A DNA stretch of 64,000 nt, taken from contig JALQBC010000036.1 in the NCBI GenBank assembly GCA_023375675.1, positions 186,001 to 250,000 on the forward strand, read 5' to 3'. Under the pieces are notes generated by a model. It was not told the origin of the DNA. It searched no databases and was given only the letters and a program-made list of their open reading frames with translations. The position numbers and the translations under genes are program-made. The DNA is from Cytospora piceicola (taxonomy: Eukaryota > Ascomycota > Sordariomycetes > Diaporthales > Cytosporaceae). Of this stretch, positions 48,016 to 58,542 are shown piece after piece (position 1 is the stretch's first letter; every line of letters begins with the position of its first letter).

Positions 48016-50135
48016 CTAAGCACCGGGAGGAGGTGGTGGCGGCTGATCACCGGGTGGTGGCGGGGGTGCTCCGTTGGGGGGAGGAGGCGGAGGAGGCACC
48101 GACGCACCCCCTGAAAACTGCTGGATCAGAGCATTCAGGTTATCAGCGGTAGGTGCAGGAGGTGCTCCGAGGCCAGCGGCTCCAGGTGGTCCACCCAGGC
48201 CCGGAGGCGCGCCCATAGAGCCACCAGGGTAACCACCAGCATAGCCACCAGCATAGCCTCCGTATGCTGCCTGCGCTCCAGGGGGTTGCTGCCACGGCGC
48301 TGTGCCGGGAGGGGCAGACCCTCCGTAGCCGTTGTTCTGCCCACCATAGTACGTATCGCCGCCATGGCTGTCATGGTTGCGTTCACGTCGGTCGCGAGCC
48401 CAGGGTGCAGGACCGCCAGAGCCTCCGCCGCCACCTTCTCCGCCACCACGGCCGCCGCCGCCGCCGCCACCACCTCCTCCTCCTTCATGATGGTCGCGGT
48501 CGTTGGTGCGAGTGCGCCAAGGAGCAGGACCTCCAGTGGGGCCGCGCTGCCACGGCTTGGCATCTCCGTTGCCATGAGCTCCAGGTCCGGCCTCAATGCG
48601 TGCGGGTGCTGCTCCGCCGCCAAGTTCTGCCATGAATTGCTAGACATCTCGTAAGTAATTGTCTCGTGTTGGTACTTTAACTCTAGAGGGTGAGCTTACC
48701 TCATACTCAGCATCGACGTCTCCGCCACCGACTGCACCGCCGGCACCGGCGCCGATGCGTTCCTGGGGCCGAGCACCGCCTGGTCCATCGTTGCGCCAGC
48801 TCGCACCCCTTTGTCTGTCGGGACAATCACGAGCCATGTGGCCGGCATTGCCACAGACACGGCAAATGATGCTAGCAGTGAAATTTTGCTTTTCGGGACA
48901 GTCGTACTTTCGGTGACCGATTTGTCCACAGTTCTGGCAAGCCTGGTTCTCATCGTCACGCAGAGTTCCGTTCAGTGCCGCCAGTTCACGAAGCTGGTTA
49001 CGCTTCAATTCGTTCTGGCCTTCGGGGATGGAAGCAGCCTGGGACTGTTAATTTACATATGCCAGCATATAAAGAAGTGTAGGACTTACGGTCTCAATGA
49101 CGTTGTGGATCAACTTCTTGGCCTTGTTGACCTTGTCTTCAGTGTCGGCCATGATCAAGCAGTGGAGGTCCTCTTCCTGGTTACTGGCGTGAGCTGCGTC
49201 GGACCGGCCCTTGCCCTCCTTGACGGAGCCTTTACCACGAATGGCAATCTTTGCACCCGACTCGGTTTCCATCTTCTTCAAAGTGTTGCCACGAGGGCCG
49301 ATGAGTAAGCCAACTTAAACAGGGAGAGCTAAGTGTTAGTATCGTCATCATAAGGGCAGGAGGAAAAGCACGTTTCGCTCAGTCACACAAGCCTGAGGCA
49401 GTGAGGCTAATGTATCATGAGATCCGGAGCATTGCCAGATGACAGGAAGGAGGGACATGGTTAGAAAGGTTAGAGGGTTAGCAATCATACTGAAATTGAT
49501 CTCCGGGTAGTCATTGACCGGCACATAGACCTTCTCCTGGGTCTTGGTAGGTCGTCTGTAATCCTGAGGCGGGTGGTAGTTAGGGATGGTCTTCATCGCC
49601 TTTTCGATCAGCTTGTGGCGTTCGTCCTCGAGGCGCTTCCGGTATCGGTATTCTCTGGTGTTGACACGGCGACCATGATTGTCGTACTGGGGGGCAGGAG
49701 ACGGCGATCTGTCAAGGCTCATATTAGTATTGAAAGATGAAAGACAGATGGTTGGCATGCTTACCTGTCGCCATCAGCCGGCACAACGTCGTCGATCTTC
49801 AACTTCTGACTGATTTCCTCGATACGAAGATGGAGGGTGTATGCCTCGAGCTGCTCGCTGGTCATGTTCGCGACGATAGCAGTGGGAAGGCCCATGAGGC
49901 CGGCGGCCTTGTTCTCGGAAGCATCGCCCCAGCGGTTACGCTTCTTGCGACGACGAGTGCCGTCGGCGTCCGTCACAATACGAGGTTCAGGGCTGCGGCC
50001 ACGTTTGAGGTCGCGATCCGGTCCATTGGAAAGAACGTCGCTTCGGTCTTCAGGCTCAGCCGAGTCGCCACCGAATCGGCGTTTGCCTAGAGGGATGTTG
50101 TTGGAACCAGTGGTTCCTTGAGCTCTCCACGACAT
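48016..50135 (-). CDS. MSL5: Branchpoint-bridging protein (SF1/BBP)
   Basis: Splicing factor that binds the intron branch-point sequence and bridges it to U1 snRNP and the U2AF dimer in early spliceosome assembly. Exons: 50135-49765, 49708-49491, 49313-49090, 49038-48700, 48639-48016, giving 591 residues. Order: basic nuclear signal ([10 protein letters not shown], with the conserved RW and serine region), coiled-coil helix ([20 protein letters not shown]), the KH-QUA2 domain with [15 protein letters not shown] (the GPRG loop), then two zinc knuckles ([14 protein letters not shown] and [14 protein letters not shown]). The C-terminal ~200 residues are glycine-rich, then polyproline, as in SF1. 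The third intron has tandem acceptors 6 nt apart (AACAG and CCCAG), which could add Ser-Gln. The branch sites it should recognise (CTAAC) are plain in neighbouring genes. Confidence 0.95.
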
Positions 50136-51070
50136 CTTGATGCTACCGCTCCTTGGAGGCAGAGGATGTTTGGATGGAGGCGTTTGGTTGGTAGGTTTGC
50201 AGTCGAAGGTTGGAGGTCGAGTACAAGGCTGAAAGGTACAAAGGTTTAAAGTTCTTTGAATCAGGCAGCTGGGCGGTAGTCAGTCTGGAACCTTGGCAGC
50301 TGGCGCGGCGCGCTTACCCAATTGCTATTGATCGCCGGTCTAAAGTTCTTGCAGGCCGAGAGTAGAACCCGCCCAATAACAAGTACCTAGGTACTTCACC
50401 ACTGTAGTCTGAGCACTGGAGGGCACCTGGGCAGTTCAGACACCGGCTACCTACTTAAGTAGGTATCTAGGTACCCTCACCATTAGGCCTCTAGTTTGCT
50501 TAATAGTAACACGCTATTTTTCACCGAGGCACTCTCCAGCCCACAGATAAACCCTGGCTCTCAGGCCCGGGTCCTGAACTTAGCGACTGCTGTCGCCCTG
50601 ATGGCGGAGTGAGAGATGCTGTTGCATCCATGTGGCCAACCTGCGTGGGCAGAATCGGTCGGACCCCAGCCTGTTGACACTAAAAGTTTCAATGTCGGTT
50701 TCTGAAGTCAAGGGGATTACAGGCGAAATCGAGTAGCTCATTGCGCATTCGCCATTGAAAACCACAGGAGCTTGCATACGATTACGAGCACGATTGGGCT
50801 TTATCGTGCTGGGAGACTTGTGTGGCTTCTGAACCCGACAAGGCCAGCTTGGAGCAGCAACATATCGCGTACATATGGACGATCAGAGAAGGTTGTCTAT
50901 CAGAGCAGGTCACTGAGGCATGGCAGAATCTAGCAGTCTTGACTCTAGTGGATGTCGGACCTGTACATGGCAAACGGCTGACATAGCTGATCGCAACCGA
51001 CCTCAGTCCATCTCACACGTGAAACAGAACAATAACAAAACCACCAACACATCGCTCCGAGGCGACTTGC
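50136..51070. other. Spacer between BBP promoter and GST 3' end
   Basis: About 0.9 kb with TACCTAGGTA at 50384-50393 and a near copy around 50466. Short frames have no domains. No RNA gene was found. Confidence 0.5.
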
Positions 51071-52289
51071 CTATTTCTTGGCATCCGCCTTCATACCAGC
51101 CTGGACCCAAGACCTCCCAACCCCTGCCTTCTTCTCGAGCTCCTCCTCGCTTAACTTGGCCAACTCAAACGCCTTGTGCTCCGACGGAACGTGACGGCCC
51201 TTTTCGAAGCCGGGTCGCTCAAGCAGCTTGTGCAGCCACTTCTTCAAGGCAGGGAACTCATCGATGTCCACGCCAGACCATTCTTTGTTGTGATTACGAC
51301 GGTTAGTCTAGGCAAAAGTACGAGGAGGACGGGGCAAGACGCAAGGGGTTTAGCTATCAAGTGCTGGACTCACTGGCTGAAGAAACCCATCCCCAGCAGC
51401 TCATGTCTGCGATGGTGCATCTGTCACCGACGAGGAATCCGGACTTAGACGCGGCGAGCGTGGTGTCCATGACCCGATACAGACGGCGAGTCTCGTTCTG
51501 GTACCGAGCCATGCCGTAGGGAATCTTCTCGGGTGCATATCCTGCGAAGTCACTCAGTTCACTGGTCTGCCTCACCAGCTCATGTTAAAAAGCGAAGGGC
51601 TTACGTGTGAAGTGGTTCGATTGCCCCTGCATAGGACCGAGACCACCCATTTGCCAGAAAAGCTGGTGTCTTAGTCAGTAATGGCGTACGACTCCCGAAA
51701 TGGGCTTGGCTTGACAAACCCAGCTGTTGGTTTCATAGTACTCCTTCGTGCCGTGAGGATACGACACCTTGTGTTCGGTGTCGTACTTGTCAACCAGGTA
51801 CTGCATTATCGAACCGCTCTCGAACAGCCGGATGGTAGACCCATCGGTGTGCTTGTCCGTCAAAGCTGGGATCTGCGTTGGACTGTTCAGCTTCTTCCTG
51901 CCACTTGGATCTTGGACACTGGGGATAACTGACCCTCCCGTTGGGGTTGATCTCGAGGAACCAATCCTCCTGGTTTCAATTAGCCAACGTCCCAGTAAAG
52001 CGTACGTGGACATGGCGACTTACCTTCTGGACGTTCTTGGAGATGTCGATGTCCGTGGTCTGGCTTAATGTCAGTTCAATTCCTGATTGGTACATCCCGG
52101 AACATATGTACTCACCTCGTATGAGAGACCAAGCTCCTCTAGGAGAATGGACACCTTGATTCCATTTGGTGTCTGGGCAGTGTCTGTGAAGACGCCATGT
52201 CAGTAAGGGACCCAAGCTAGAATGATTTCACTCTCTCAGCGTTGAAGAGCAGAACACTTACAAAGGTGGATATCAGATTTGCCGGCCAT
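51071..52289 (-). CDS. Glutathione S-transferase, Ure2-like
   Basis: Cytosolic GST of the Ure2/bacterial-like fungal group that conjugates glutathione to electrophiles or reduces peroxides. Eight exons: 52289-52262, 52183-52116, 52059-52024, 51969-51934, 51872-51720, 51662-51605, 51541-51374, 51282-51071; 252 residues, phases consistent. The thioredoxin-like domain begins YTAQTPNGIKVSILLEELGL, then EDWFLEINPNGR and IPALTD (cis-proline), then FESGSIMQYLVDKYD, which binds the gamma-glutamyl group. The helical domain has LFWQMGGLGPMQGQSNHF and the N-capping motif region CTIADMSCWGWV, and ends KKADAKK-like. Two consecutive 36-nt microexons encode the strand between the first helix and the active-site loop. 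The last acceptor is AAAG rather than YAG, preceded by GACTAACC; it is the only one that keeps frame. Confidence 0.92.
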
Positions 52290-53490
52290 TTTGAGATGTT
52301 GTCCTAATTTGCTTAGCCTTGAAGAAATTAGAGGCTCAAGGGCTGCCTTTCTTGTTGACATGAGTTGCGAGGTTATATGGCTTTACGTCAGGCATACGCG
52401 ATTAGAAATCAAGCGTCCTGCTGGTGATGCTGCTCCGTGCCAATATTCAAGTGACCCCACTGCCGATGAGGGGCATCTCATTCCTGCGGGTATGATGCGA
52501 TACTAGTATGTAGCTACCGGTGGTCTACGTACCCCATCCGTTTCACTCGGTTTTACCTAGGTACACTTTGCTGCATACTGATTTGTAAACAATGGTGATT
52601 ACTAGCTATCGAAGGATGGATTTGTAATGATGGCACGACTAACGAGGATTGCTTGCTGGGTCAATCATCGAACTTTTGTAAGCGCAAAGCAATTGATTCG
52701 GATGAGAGTCATTATATCGACTTGCTCGTGTAGGTAATACATCAGGGGGCCGTGCAAATAAGCAAAGGCAACTGCTATCAAGCCTATATAGGCTACAAAT
52801 GATAAAAGTTTCATCGTTCGACTGTATGCAAGCAAGCAGGTAAATCAGGAACTGCCGGTCATGTCTAGAGATGAGACTAGAATCAGGGAGTTCCTGGGAT
52901 CACGTCGCGCAGTCTAAAATAAATATAAAAGAAAAAACCTCAAGAATGGCCTTGCTTCCTACAGACACATGCAAGGGCAGAGAGAATTGTAGAGTTGGAG
53001 TATTTCAAGAAGTTGTCTATTTTTTAAGCAGTTCAAATGTTATATATATATATATATATATTTACGTATAAATTCTTTTTTTTTTTTGTGGAAGGGTGGG
53101 TGGTCCCTCCTTTTCCCTAGTGCCTCTTCTTTTATTTTCCCTTATTTCTGCGGAACGTTATTGCTGTTAGCACATTTTGGGTTCGACAAGACTGACCACT
53201 TCCCTTTCTCGCCGGGGGGCCTCCAGGGATGCCCAGGTGTTTGTCGAGGTAACATATAAGGTACTGTAGTAGCTGAATACTCCGGGAGCGTGGGAGTCCC
53301 TTGAAAAACACTGATGAGAGCAGTATCTTAAACTATCCTGAATGCCTTGTCTCAATGAATTGCTCATCTCTTAATCAGATACTAAGTTGATCTACATATA
53401 TTGAATACCTACTTAAATACTAAAACAGGGAAAGTAAAGTCGAAAGTTAGCTTCCAGACTTACAATTCCAGTCAACCCAGGTGATAGAAG
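52290..53490. other. AT-rich spacer upstream of the GST gene
   Basis: Contains TACCTAGGTA at 52554-52563, a (TA)10 tract at 53041-53060 and a T11-12 tract near 53078-53089. No coding sequence is supported. Confidence 0.55.
53041..53060. repeat. (TA)10 dinucleotide repeat
   Basis: Twenty bases of uninterrupted TA, followed about 18 bases later by a poly-T tract. Intergenic microsatellite. Confidence 0.9.
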
Positions 53491-53497
53491 TCTCGCA

Positions 53498-55900
53498 TCA
53501 AGCAATCAGTTGATACGTTTCCTTCTCGCAGTTAGCTGCGCTTTCTCTTTCTTCGCCATCATATTCAAACAAACGAACCAAAGCTAGAGAGCTCCAAGAC
53601 ACCAAGCAGGCACGATCAATCGAGCTCGTCCAAGCCCCCCCCGTCCCTGGTTTCCGAGCGACCTGGGACATTGAAACGCTCATTACCTGAGTATACAGTA
53701 TCAGGAATAGTCCTTGATCCGTAGAGCATGAGCAGAGTGTGATCTTAACCATCTGGAACTGTATTATACTTCCTTAGCCCTGGCTGTCGTGTGATATGGT
53801 GGATATAGTATCTCTTCGAGGTATCATTTGATAGTCCTATGTTTTCTGTAGTTCTCGGAGCATCTTATATCACCTTGGATCGCCAGAACACCTTTGGAAG
53901 GCACTGGAGTATCTCGGATCTGAAACACTGGGGCTGAGCACTGTTCATAGTGTGCCCTCAATTCATTGAAGTCATGGCCCATTGAAGTCACCCCCATTGG
54001 GATGGACGTTGTAAAACCGTGCCCTCGACTGAGGCAGTCCTCAAGTGCTACCTGCAGGGTGAACTGCAAAGTTGCTTCCATGTCTGCCAGTGTACTCGTC
54101 TATTGGGCTCGCCTTCGTGCTCGTACTGCTGCTCGCTGCTGTTGATTCGATGCACTATATTGTGGCCTGGAAGTTGGTGAGGCTGTCGTCAGGTCTGAGC
54201 CACAAACAGCAGGTAGGGTCTGAGATGTCGGAACTGACCTGGTCGGCACTCGAAGCCCGCTCCTTTCCAAGGTTGGGCTGGAGAGACGTGGGAGTCCTGT
54301 GCTTCTTCAAAGCTCCCTTGACTCCACTGTTGCTTCCCCGGTAGCCTCCTTTAGCTCTGTTACCTTGATGCTATCGACCCAGGCTGTGGCAGTGGAGAAA
54401 TCACCGATGGCAGGCCTCTCTGCCATGGGAGGTTGGCATCCAGGGCTGAGGAGTCATAAGCCTGCCCTCATCTTTCTTGTTGAGTTGTGAGGCCGGTTAA
54501 GCGGCTTCTGAAGAGAGATGGGCCTCTCGGAGCCCGAAACCCATCTTAGACTGTATTCGAACCTCTCTTTATTTATTTCTCCCTCGCCCCCTCTTTCCCG
54601 TTCTTCTTCTTCTCCTTTACTCTCTACTTACCCTCTTTCTTGCCAAAGCATCCGATATTCGTAAAGGTGCTGTCGAGTGTCAGATACGAAAGGATTTGGT
54701 ATTCACTTGCAGATATAGCATCCAAAGTGCAGTCCTGTTAAGGTCTCATAGTAGGCGTGTTGAGACAGTGATTCCATATTCGGGCGGAAGCAGAATTGGT
54801 GTAACAGTCTATGGATGGGGCTGGCGTTGAGACTGTTGGTGTCATTGACGAAGGTGGACGCAGAGTCTTCCGATGAAGACAACCAAATTACCTAGAAGTT
54901 TCGCGATGAATCTGGCACGGCAAAAGTGTGATCGGGGAACCTGCCCTAGAATGGCTATCGCCAAACTCACTTTGCTGTTGCGGTCCATCACCTGACACAA
55001 GATAGGTAGCACGGCCGCGATGGTGTTTTTTGTTATTTTAATACTAGCTCCATAGCCAGGCCCTATCTCGGTGAGTCCCCCGCCTGATGATGCATTCTCA
55101 CACCCAAGGCATGACTGTTTGAAGAGTGTGCTCAGTCGTGGTGTTTTGTGTAGCCTGCTATTCGCGAGTTGAGTTTCCCACACCAGACCCCCCTGCCCGT
55201 CTTCCTACTCCAGAAGAGCTCGTGTTGATGATTTTGAGACAAAACTCCTTGAAGAGGCTGACAACGGACATCGACTTCAACCGTGTAGCATTGGTAAAAT
55301 CAGGCTGGCTTGAGTCCGTGTGTAGGAGATCCTCCGTCAGATCTTGCCACTCGACATCTCTGGGTACTTGAATCCAGCCCTCATTGTCTGAAAGCTTTTG
55401 ACCCCGATCGGTTCGGTTGGCTCCTGATTTTAGATTTGGCATGTTGATGCAATTAATCTGGAGCCAAACCCGCTAGCGTTGGATGTGGGTTGCGAGTCGG
55501 TAGGATGATCCTCAGTCTCCCAGTGGGTGAGTTTGGGCTTATAACGGCCTGTGGGATAGTGTTTCGTCGATATCCCTTAGTTGTTTGTGCCTTTCAACTG
55601 TTCTTGTCAAGTCTCACGGGACTTGATCCGTATGAAGAGAAGAGTGTTTCTGATGGCTGCTTCATCTGGCGGGATTTCTGGGTTCGAAAAGCATGTTTGA
55701 CATATGAGTTATGTTCTTGTGTCAGTGCCTGTGGTGTTGATTTGATGAGGAGTAACACAAGAACCCCATGGGCATCAGATGTATCTCAGGCAGAAGGAAT
55801 GGATGTTTCTCGTACACGAGATACGTGTCACGAATTTCTGTCAACACCTAAAGAACTAGCCCTAAAGATAAGGGGTAGTACAGCGTAGATAGATGGTGAA
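53498..55900 (-). other. Coding-like minus-strand fragments, unresolved gene or decayed gene
   Basis: Several minus-strand stretches read like exons but I could not join them into one full model. The best pair is 55115-54961 (about 50 codons, ending VMDRNSK at a GTGAGT donor) and 54890 downward, which follows a TTCTAG acceptor and stays open for about 60 codons (VIWLSSSEDSAST, RLLHQFCFRPNMES, TGLHFGCYICK). Others are 55442-55170 (GWIQVPRDVEWQDLTEDLL), about 54460-54350 (FSTATAWVDSIK), about 54320-54160 (NLGKERASSADQ) and 54081-53824 (DCLSRGHGFTTSIPMG). Frames change between pieces, as expected either from an intron-rich gene or from a decayed one. I do not recognise the family. Confidence 0.35.
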
Positions 55901-56306
55901 GGTCAATGGTGCCTGGGTATCGCCCAAGATACCGAACTGCTTGGAGTATCAGAGTGCCTAGTTGAACTGATTTGCCAGTTGACCCCTGGCCCAGACCCAC
56001 TTGACCTTTAAGTCCACATCAAATGCATCCACCACATGTCTTACAGGGCTGAACAGTGGGGGAGTTCGTTCCATGAGCATCTGTCGAGGCCTTGACCTTG
56101 TAGCTTGCAGTGCCTGCCTGCCAGCCTGTTTGACCAGTTCGAACACACTGTGTCAGCCTTGGAATAAATACTGCATAGTACAGCGGCAGTATTGATGATA
56201 CCCACATCATAAGATCCACCTCGGCAGGTTTGACTCTTGCGTGAGTCTCGGGACTGCCAATATGAGTAGCCCTGACAGGCCGCAAAATATGAGAACAACA
56301 GCTACA

Positions 56307-56317
56307 TAGCTCAGGGG
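56307..56317 (+). promoter_or_regulatory. Internal A box of the tRNA gene
   Basis: TAGCTCAGGGG fits the A box consensus and lies wholly before the insertion, so TFIIIC could still bind. The A-to-B distance is 56 nt longer than in the uninterrupted gene. Confidence 0.75.
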
Positions 56318-56321
56318 AAGA

Positions 56322-56377
56322 GTGAGTCAACCCACAAAGATTCTATCAGTCAAAATTGACACTAACACCAAATCAAG
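56322..56377 (+). other. Spliceosomal-type intron-like insertion inside the initiator tRNA
   Basis: 56 nt with 5' GTGAGT, a branch-like CACTAACA whose branch A (56365) is 12 nt from the 3' AAG, and a length typical of introns in this window (50-92 nt). Exact removal restores a fully paired D stem. The usual tRNA intron site is between positions 37 and 38, which is uninterrupted here. Confidence 0.7.
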
Positions 56378-56405
56378 GCGCCGGGCTCATAACCCGGAGG
56401 TCGCT

Positions 56406-56416
56406 GGATCGAAACC
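56406..56416 (+). promoter_or_regulatory. Internal B box of the tRNA gene
   Basis: GGATCGAAACC matches the B box in its initiator form and is intact downstream of the insertion. Confidence 0.75.
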
Positions 56417-56435
56417 AGTTGTAGCTACTCCATCA

Positions 56436-56441
56436 TTTTTT
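56436..56441 (+). terminator. RNA polymerase III terminator (T6)
   Basis: Six T residues begin 9 bases after the mature 3' end of the initiator tRNA, a normal pol III stop. Confidence 0.8.
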
Positions 56442-57284
56442 GTTCCCTTTCCTTTTTGCTTCAGCAGCATCTTATCGTCACACAAAGGGGGTATTGTGAC
56501 GGGCGTTTCTCTTCTATTTCCTCTTTTCTTCCTTACTCACAATTACCTAGGTGTTTACCACCATATCAATGGCTCCAATCCAATTCCATATGATCATATA
56601 TCCATGTAAGATGCTCCTGAGTTTGGCTCTCCGTAAGGATTCCAAGAACGTACGCCTCGGGCTTTTAAGATTGGATCCAGAAATTGAGAGTTGAATGGAA
56701 ACCAGCAGGCATCAGTCACTTCACCGGAACTTTAACGTGTGCCACAAATCAGTTGGGATACCATACGCCTTTTCAGTATTGCTTGGAGGTACCTAGATGG
56801 CTGAGGAAGTCCATTCTTCCTGTCATTTGCGGGCTGACTGTATGGAATCCTGAAAACAGGGTTGATAATCGAAAACCGGGGACGGAAGCCATCTTGTAGC
56901 GTTGAAGCTTCCGCAGAGAGCCAGTCATATAACAGTGGTGTATCCTGTGTGTTTGTGCCTCTGTATGTGTTTTTAGGCTGTCTGGCTGTCTTCAACAGGG
57001 CCTGCAGGGGTGAGGACGCCGTTGAATTTGAGCCTCATCATTTAGCGTGGGGTGCAAGGGGGGTTCCACGCGATGAGACCCTTCGAAGTACCACTACTAT
57101 AGGCATTGATCTGCAGCATCCCCCCAATTTTAGAACCCGTTTTTCCAACTCCTGGTCCCAAATTCCTTATCGATACCAGAAACTTTCAAAGCAAAGTAAC
57201 CATCCCATCTACAGCTTGTTGCTCTCAGACTTTAGACCACACGATTACACACCCTCGATCAAACCAAACCAAACCAGCAAAACA
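56442..57284. other. Spacer between tRNA-iMet and ALB1
   Basis: About 840 bases; the last part is the ALB1 promoter/leader, with repeated AAACC pieces (57261-57276). Frames here show no domains. A partial copy of the dispersed palindrome (TACCTAGGTG) lies near 56544. Confidence 0.5.
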
Positions 57285-57969
57285 ATGGGAAAACCAGTGA
57301 TAAAAAAGGGGGCCAAAGGTAAGAAGTACATCCCAAATCAACCAGCTGTCGAGCCTTGAACCCTCGAGAGACAAGAAAGAAACAACATGGACCAGTATTG
57401 ACGTTCTGCGCTCCCACCCCCCCACAGGGCCCTCCGTCCACTCCCGCGCAGCCCGCCGGGCCACCTCCCCCAGCATCAACACAGACAAGTCCCTCAAGGA
57501 GGTCCAGCCGCCCAGCGACGTCAACAACCGGCCCTCGATCCTCGGCATCCACCAGAGCGCCGGCGTCTCCAAGAAGGCCAAGAACGGGCGCAAGTCCGTC
57601 CTGAGCACCAAGGCCCGGAAGCGCCGCGAGAGGGGCCTCGAGCGCGCCGAGGAGATCGTCGACCGGACCGCCCTCAAGATCCAGAAGAGCAAGAGGTCCG
57701 CCGGCGAGATCGCCAGCCGCAAGAAGGCCTGGGACGCCGTCAACGGCGCCGCCGCCGCCTCCAAGGCCGGCGTGAACATGTTTGCCGGCCTGGGTGGTGA
57801 CGACGGCGGCGACGACGACGACGACGAGGATGTCGAGGAGGTCGACAACTTTGATGATGAGATGGGCGAGGTCGAGACGGGCGCGGTGGCTGGGAGGACG
57901 AGGGCAAAGACGGCTGCTCCTGCCCCGGCACCACCGCCCCAGGATGACGACGATGAAGAGATTCTGTGA
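57285..57969 (+). CDS. ALB1: Ribosome biogenesis protein Alb1
   Basis: Alb1 is a small basic shuttling factor that binds Arx1 on pre-60S ribosomal particles during nuclear export and recycling. Exons 57285-57318 and 57428-57969 give 191 residues. The short first exon MGKPVIKKGAK joins GPSVHSRAARRATSPSINTD, the family's N-terminal signature. NNRPSILGIHQSAGVSKK and KSVLSTKARKRRERGLERAE follow, then a basic helical middle and an acidic C-terminus (DDDDDEDVEEVDNFDDEM) ending in PPQDDDDEEIL. Length is close to the yeast protein (175). The coding strand is very GC-rich, which creates a 295-codon antisense open frame (57225-58112) with no family likeness. Role is inferred from homology; the sequence match in the basic core is strong. 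Confidence 0.88.
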
Positions 57970-58542
57970 GCATGTGTGTATGTTTGTTGGATTAACGATT
58001 GGAGGGGTGGGTACTCAGAAAACTTTTCATGACCAGGCGTTGGGGATTTGATACCAGATGCAACATAGCTTCGCTTTTCGTACGACGAATTGGATTTCAT
58101 GCCATCATTCATAGGGACACCGAGCCTCCAGTGTTCTGACCGGGCCCTCTATATCCGAATATGCATTCTGTGATGGGATGTAGCCGGTCTTGGGCGGTGA
58201 GCTACAGTCCTGTTGCCCACATCCCCAGATCGATATATTCGAGTATGCTTATGGAAACAGGCGCTACAATTCTATGTGTCATGAAATGGTCACTCAAATT
58301 ACCGGCAATTTGAAGGCAGTTCAGCTAAGGGTCTTCGTTCCTTGTACTCTGATTTCTAGCTACAGATGAAACCCGCTTCGGTCACAACCTTTTTGGGGGG
58401 GGGGGGGCGCTAGAACTTCGCCAGCCTGAATGCCTCCAGTAATGCCTCCAGTACCACGCCCTCAACGCCCAACCCTGATCAGCAGAGACGAAACTTGCTC
58501 TACTGGAAGTCTGAAAAAGGACAGGAAACTTCTCTCATGACC
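57970..58542. other. Convergent spacer between ALB1 and a membrane protein gene
   Basis: The 573 bases contain a G13 tract (58395-58407) and a repeated GCCTCCAGTAATGCCTCCAGTA element in two halves near 58430-58452. No gene is supported. Confidence 0.6.

Larger units (their letters stand above)
56300..56427 (+). tRNA. Initiator tRNA-Met (CAT) interrupted in the D arm by a 56-nt intron-like insertion
   Basis: Bases 56300-56321 plus 56378-56427 form a perfect 72-nt initiator tRNA. The acceptor stem is AGCTACA/TGTAGCT with the initiator-specific A1:T72 pair. The D arm is GCTC-AGGGGAA-GAGC. The anticodon stem ends in three G:C pairs around CTCATAA (GGG...CCC), an initiator hallmark. The variable loop is AGGTC, and the T loop is ATCGAAA (A54 and A60, as in eukaryotic initiators). 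The insertion (56322-56377, or shifted by one base because both ends have G) splits the 3' strand of the D stem. It begins GTGAGT, has CACTAACA (CTAAC at 56362-56366) about 11 nt before its end, and ends AAG: the anatomy of a short fungal spliceosomal intron. The A and B boxes and a T6 terminator are intact. Unspliced RNA could not form a normal D arm. Confidence 0.85.

Noticed and set aside
55490..55888. 132-codon plus-strand frame
   Set aside because: The opposite strand at the same place reads more like exons (for example RDTYLVYEKHPFLLPEIH), so this is probably antisense shadow.
57225..58112. 295-codon minus-strand open frame over ALB1
   Set aside because: Antisense to a recognisable ALB1 and made of Ser/Pro/Arg low complexity.
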